Below are positions 4,812 to 5,177 of a stretch of DNA of 5,177 nt, piece after piece. The translations under genes were made by a program, and so were the position numbers. The notes beneath the pieces are model-generated. The model ran no database searches and had not been told where the DNA came from. It worked only from the letters and a program-made list of their open reading frames with translations. The DNA comes from an uncultured bacterium (lineage in GTDB: Bacteria > Cyanobacteriota > Vampirovibrionia > Gastranaerophilales > Gastranaerophilaceae), in assembly GCA_902772945.1 (NCBI GenBank), contig CACYCU010000048.1, positions 1 through 5,177 of the forward strand, given 5' to 3'. Positions within the stretch are counted from its first letter, which is position 1. Each line of letters opens with the position of its first letter.

Positions 4812-5177
4812 ATATTAAATTACAGGGCCTTGATATTGAGGGTAATGAAAAAGAATTTTCTTTAAATGATTTTAAAGGGCAAAAGGTTATTTTATATTTT
4901 TACCCAAAAGATAATACATCCGGCTGTACTCAAGAAGCTTGTGATTTTAGGGATAATATTAATCGTTTAACAAGTTATGCAACAGTAATAGGTGTAAGTC
5001 CTGACAGTATAAAAAGTCATAAATCTTTTAAAGAAAAACAAAGTTTGAATTTCATTCTGCTATCTGACCCTGAGCATAAACTTGCGGAAAAATTTGAAGT
5101 TTGGAGAGAAAAATCAATGTATGGCAGAAAATATATGGGAATTGAACGCTCAACATTTATAATTGATAAAGACGGCA
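4805..5177 (+). CDS. bcp: Thiol peroxidase, BCP/PrxQ peroxiredoxin (3' end cut by window)
   Basis: The visible 124 residues are most of a peroxiredoxin of the BCP/PrxQ class (usually about 150-155 residues). This cytoplasmic enzyme reduces hydrogen peroxide and organic hydroperoxides using thioredoxin. The fold starts with LQGLDIEGNEKEFSLNDFKG, followed by the active-site stretch YFYPKDNTSGCTQEACDF. That stretch holds the peroxidatic Cys41 and the resolving Cys46 five residues later, the hallmark of the atypical two-cysteine BCP type. The usual NTPGCT is NTSGCT here. Further on, GVSPDS (about 58-63), LLSDPEHKLAEKF (80-92) and GIERSTFIIDKDG (about 112-124) are standard family segments. No break is seen before the window ends. 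The gene stands alone, preceded by the transposase relic. Confidence 0.93.
   Translation, partial: MNDIKLQGLDIEGNEKEFSLNDFKGQKVILYFYPKDNTSGCTQEACDFRDNINRLTSYATVIGVSPDSIKSHKSFKEKQSLNFILLSDPEHKLAEKFEVWREKSMYGRKYMGIERSTFIIDKDG

Noticed and set aside
1..5177. CRISPR array, tRNA or rRNA genes, or a toxin-antitoxin or phage-defence system
   Set aside because: I saw no regularly spaced repeats, no cloverleaf-like segment and no recognisable defence or toxin gene. The transposase relic alone does not indicate a working element.

Overview
This is an AT-rich bacterial window (about 30% GC by eye). It has short A/T-rich spacers, Shine-Dalgarno sites of the GGAGG type, a lipobox lipoprotein and a Sec signal peptide. 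The organism cannot be named from this stretch. Low GC, partly decayed dispersed repeats built on an ATGCT...AGCAT palindrome, and a BioG-type esterase would fit a host-associated bacterium such as a gut Melainabacteria/Gastranaerophilales or Elusimicrobia-like lineage. That is a guess, not a result.

Layout. Positions 1-304 hold no convincing gene. They contain a patch of visibly higher GC with several inverted repeats, including a perfect 8-bp hairpin. From 305 to about 493 on the minus strand lies the tail of an unrecognised, probably broken gene. A small orphan lipoprotein follows (537-932). The next 176 bp contain a decayed coding remnant whose stop overlaps the next start as ATGA. Two tightly spaced plus-strand genes come next: an exported VanX/DdpX-type D-Ala-D-Ala dipeptidase (1109-1786) and, 5 nt later, a BioG-type pimeloyl-ACP methyl ester esterase (1792-2439). 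A second gene pair follows: PreA, the FMN/iron-sulfur subunit of dihydropyrimidine dehydrogenase (2501-3682), and a membrane-anchored flavodoxin (3705-4286). The spacer 4287-4804 is largely filled by the wrecked C-terminal end of a Mu-type transposase on the minus strand. A BCP/PrxQ peroxiredoxin starts at 4805 and runs off the window end.

How the genes relate. The dipeptidase would act in the periplasm on D-Ala-D-Ala, more likely for peptidoglycan recycling or nutrition than for vancomycin resistance, since no vanH or vanA ligase is next to it. The BioG-like protein would release pimeloyl-ACP for biotin synthesis, but no other bio gene is visible. PreA normally needs the FAD/NAD subunit PreT. 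Here its neighbour is a flavodoxin, which raises the untested idea of an alternative electron route. The peroxiredoxin is an ordinary thiol peroxidase.

Nothing here amounts to a clearly new system. The points most worth a second look are the PreA-flavodoxin pair, the dipeptidase-BioG pair with the coding remnant fused to its start, and three separate gene relics in the spacers.
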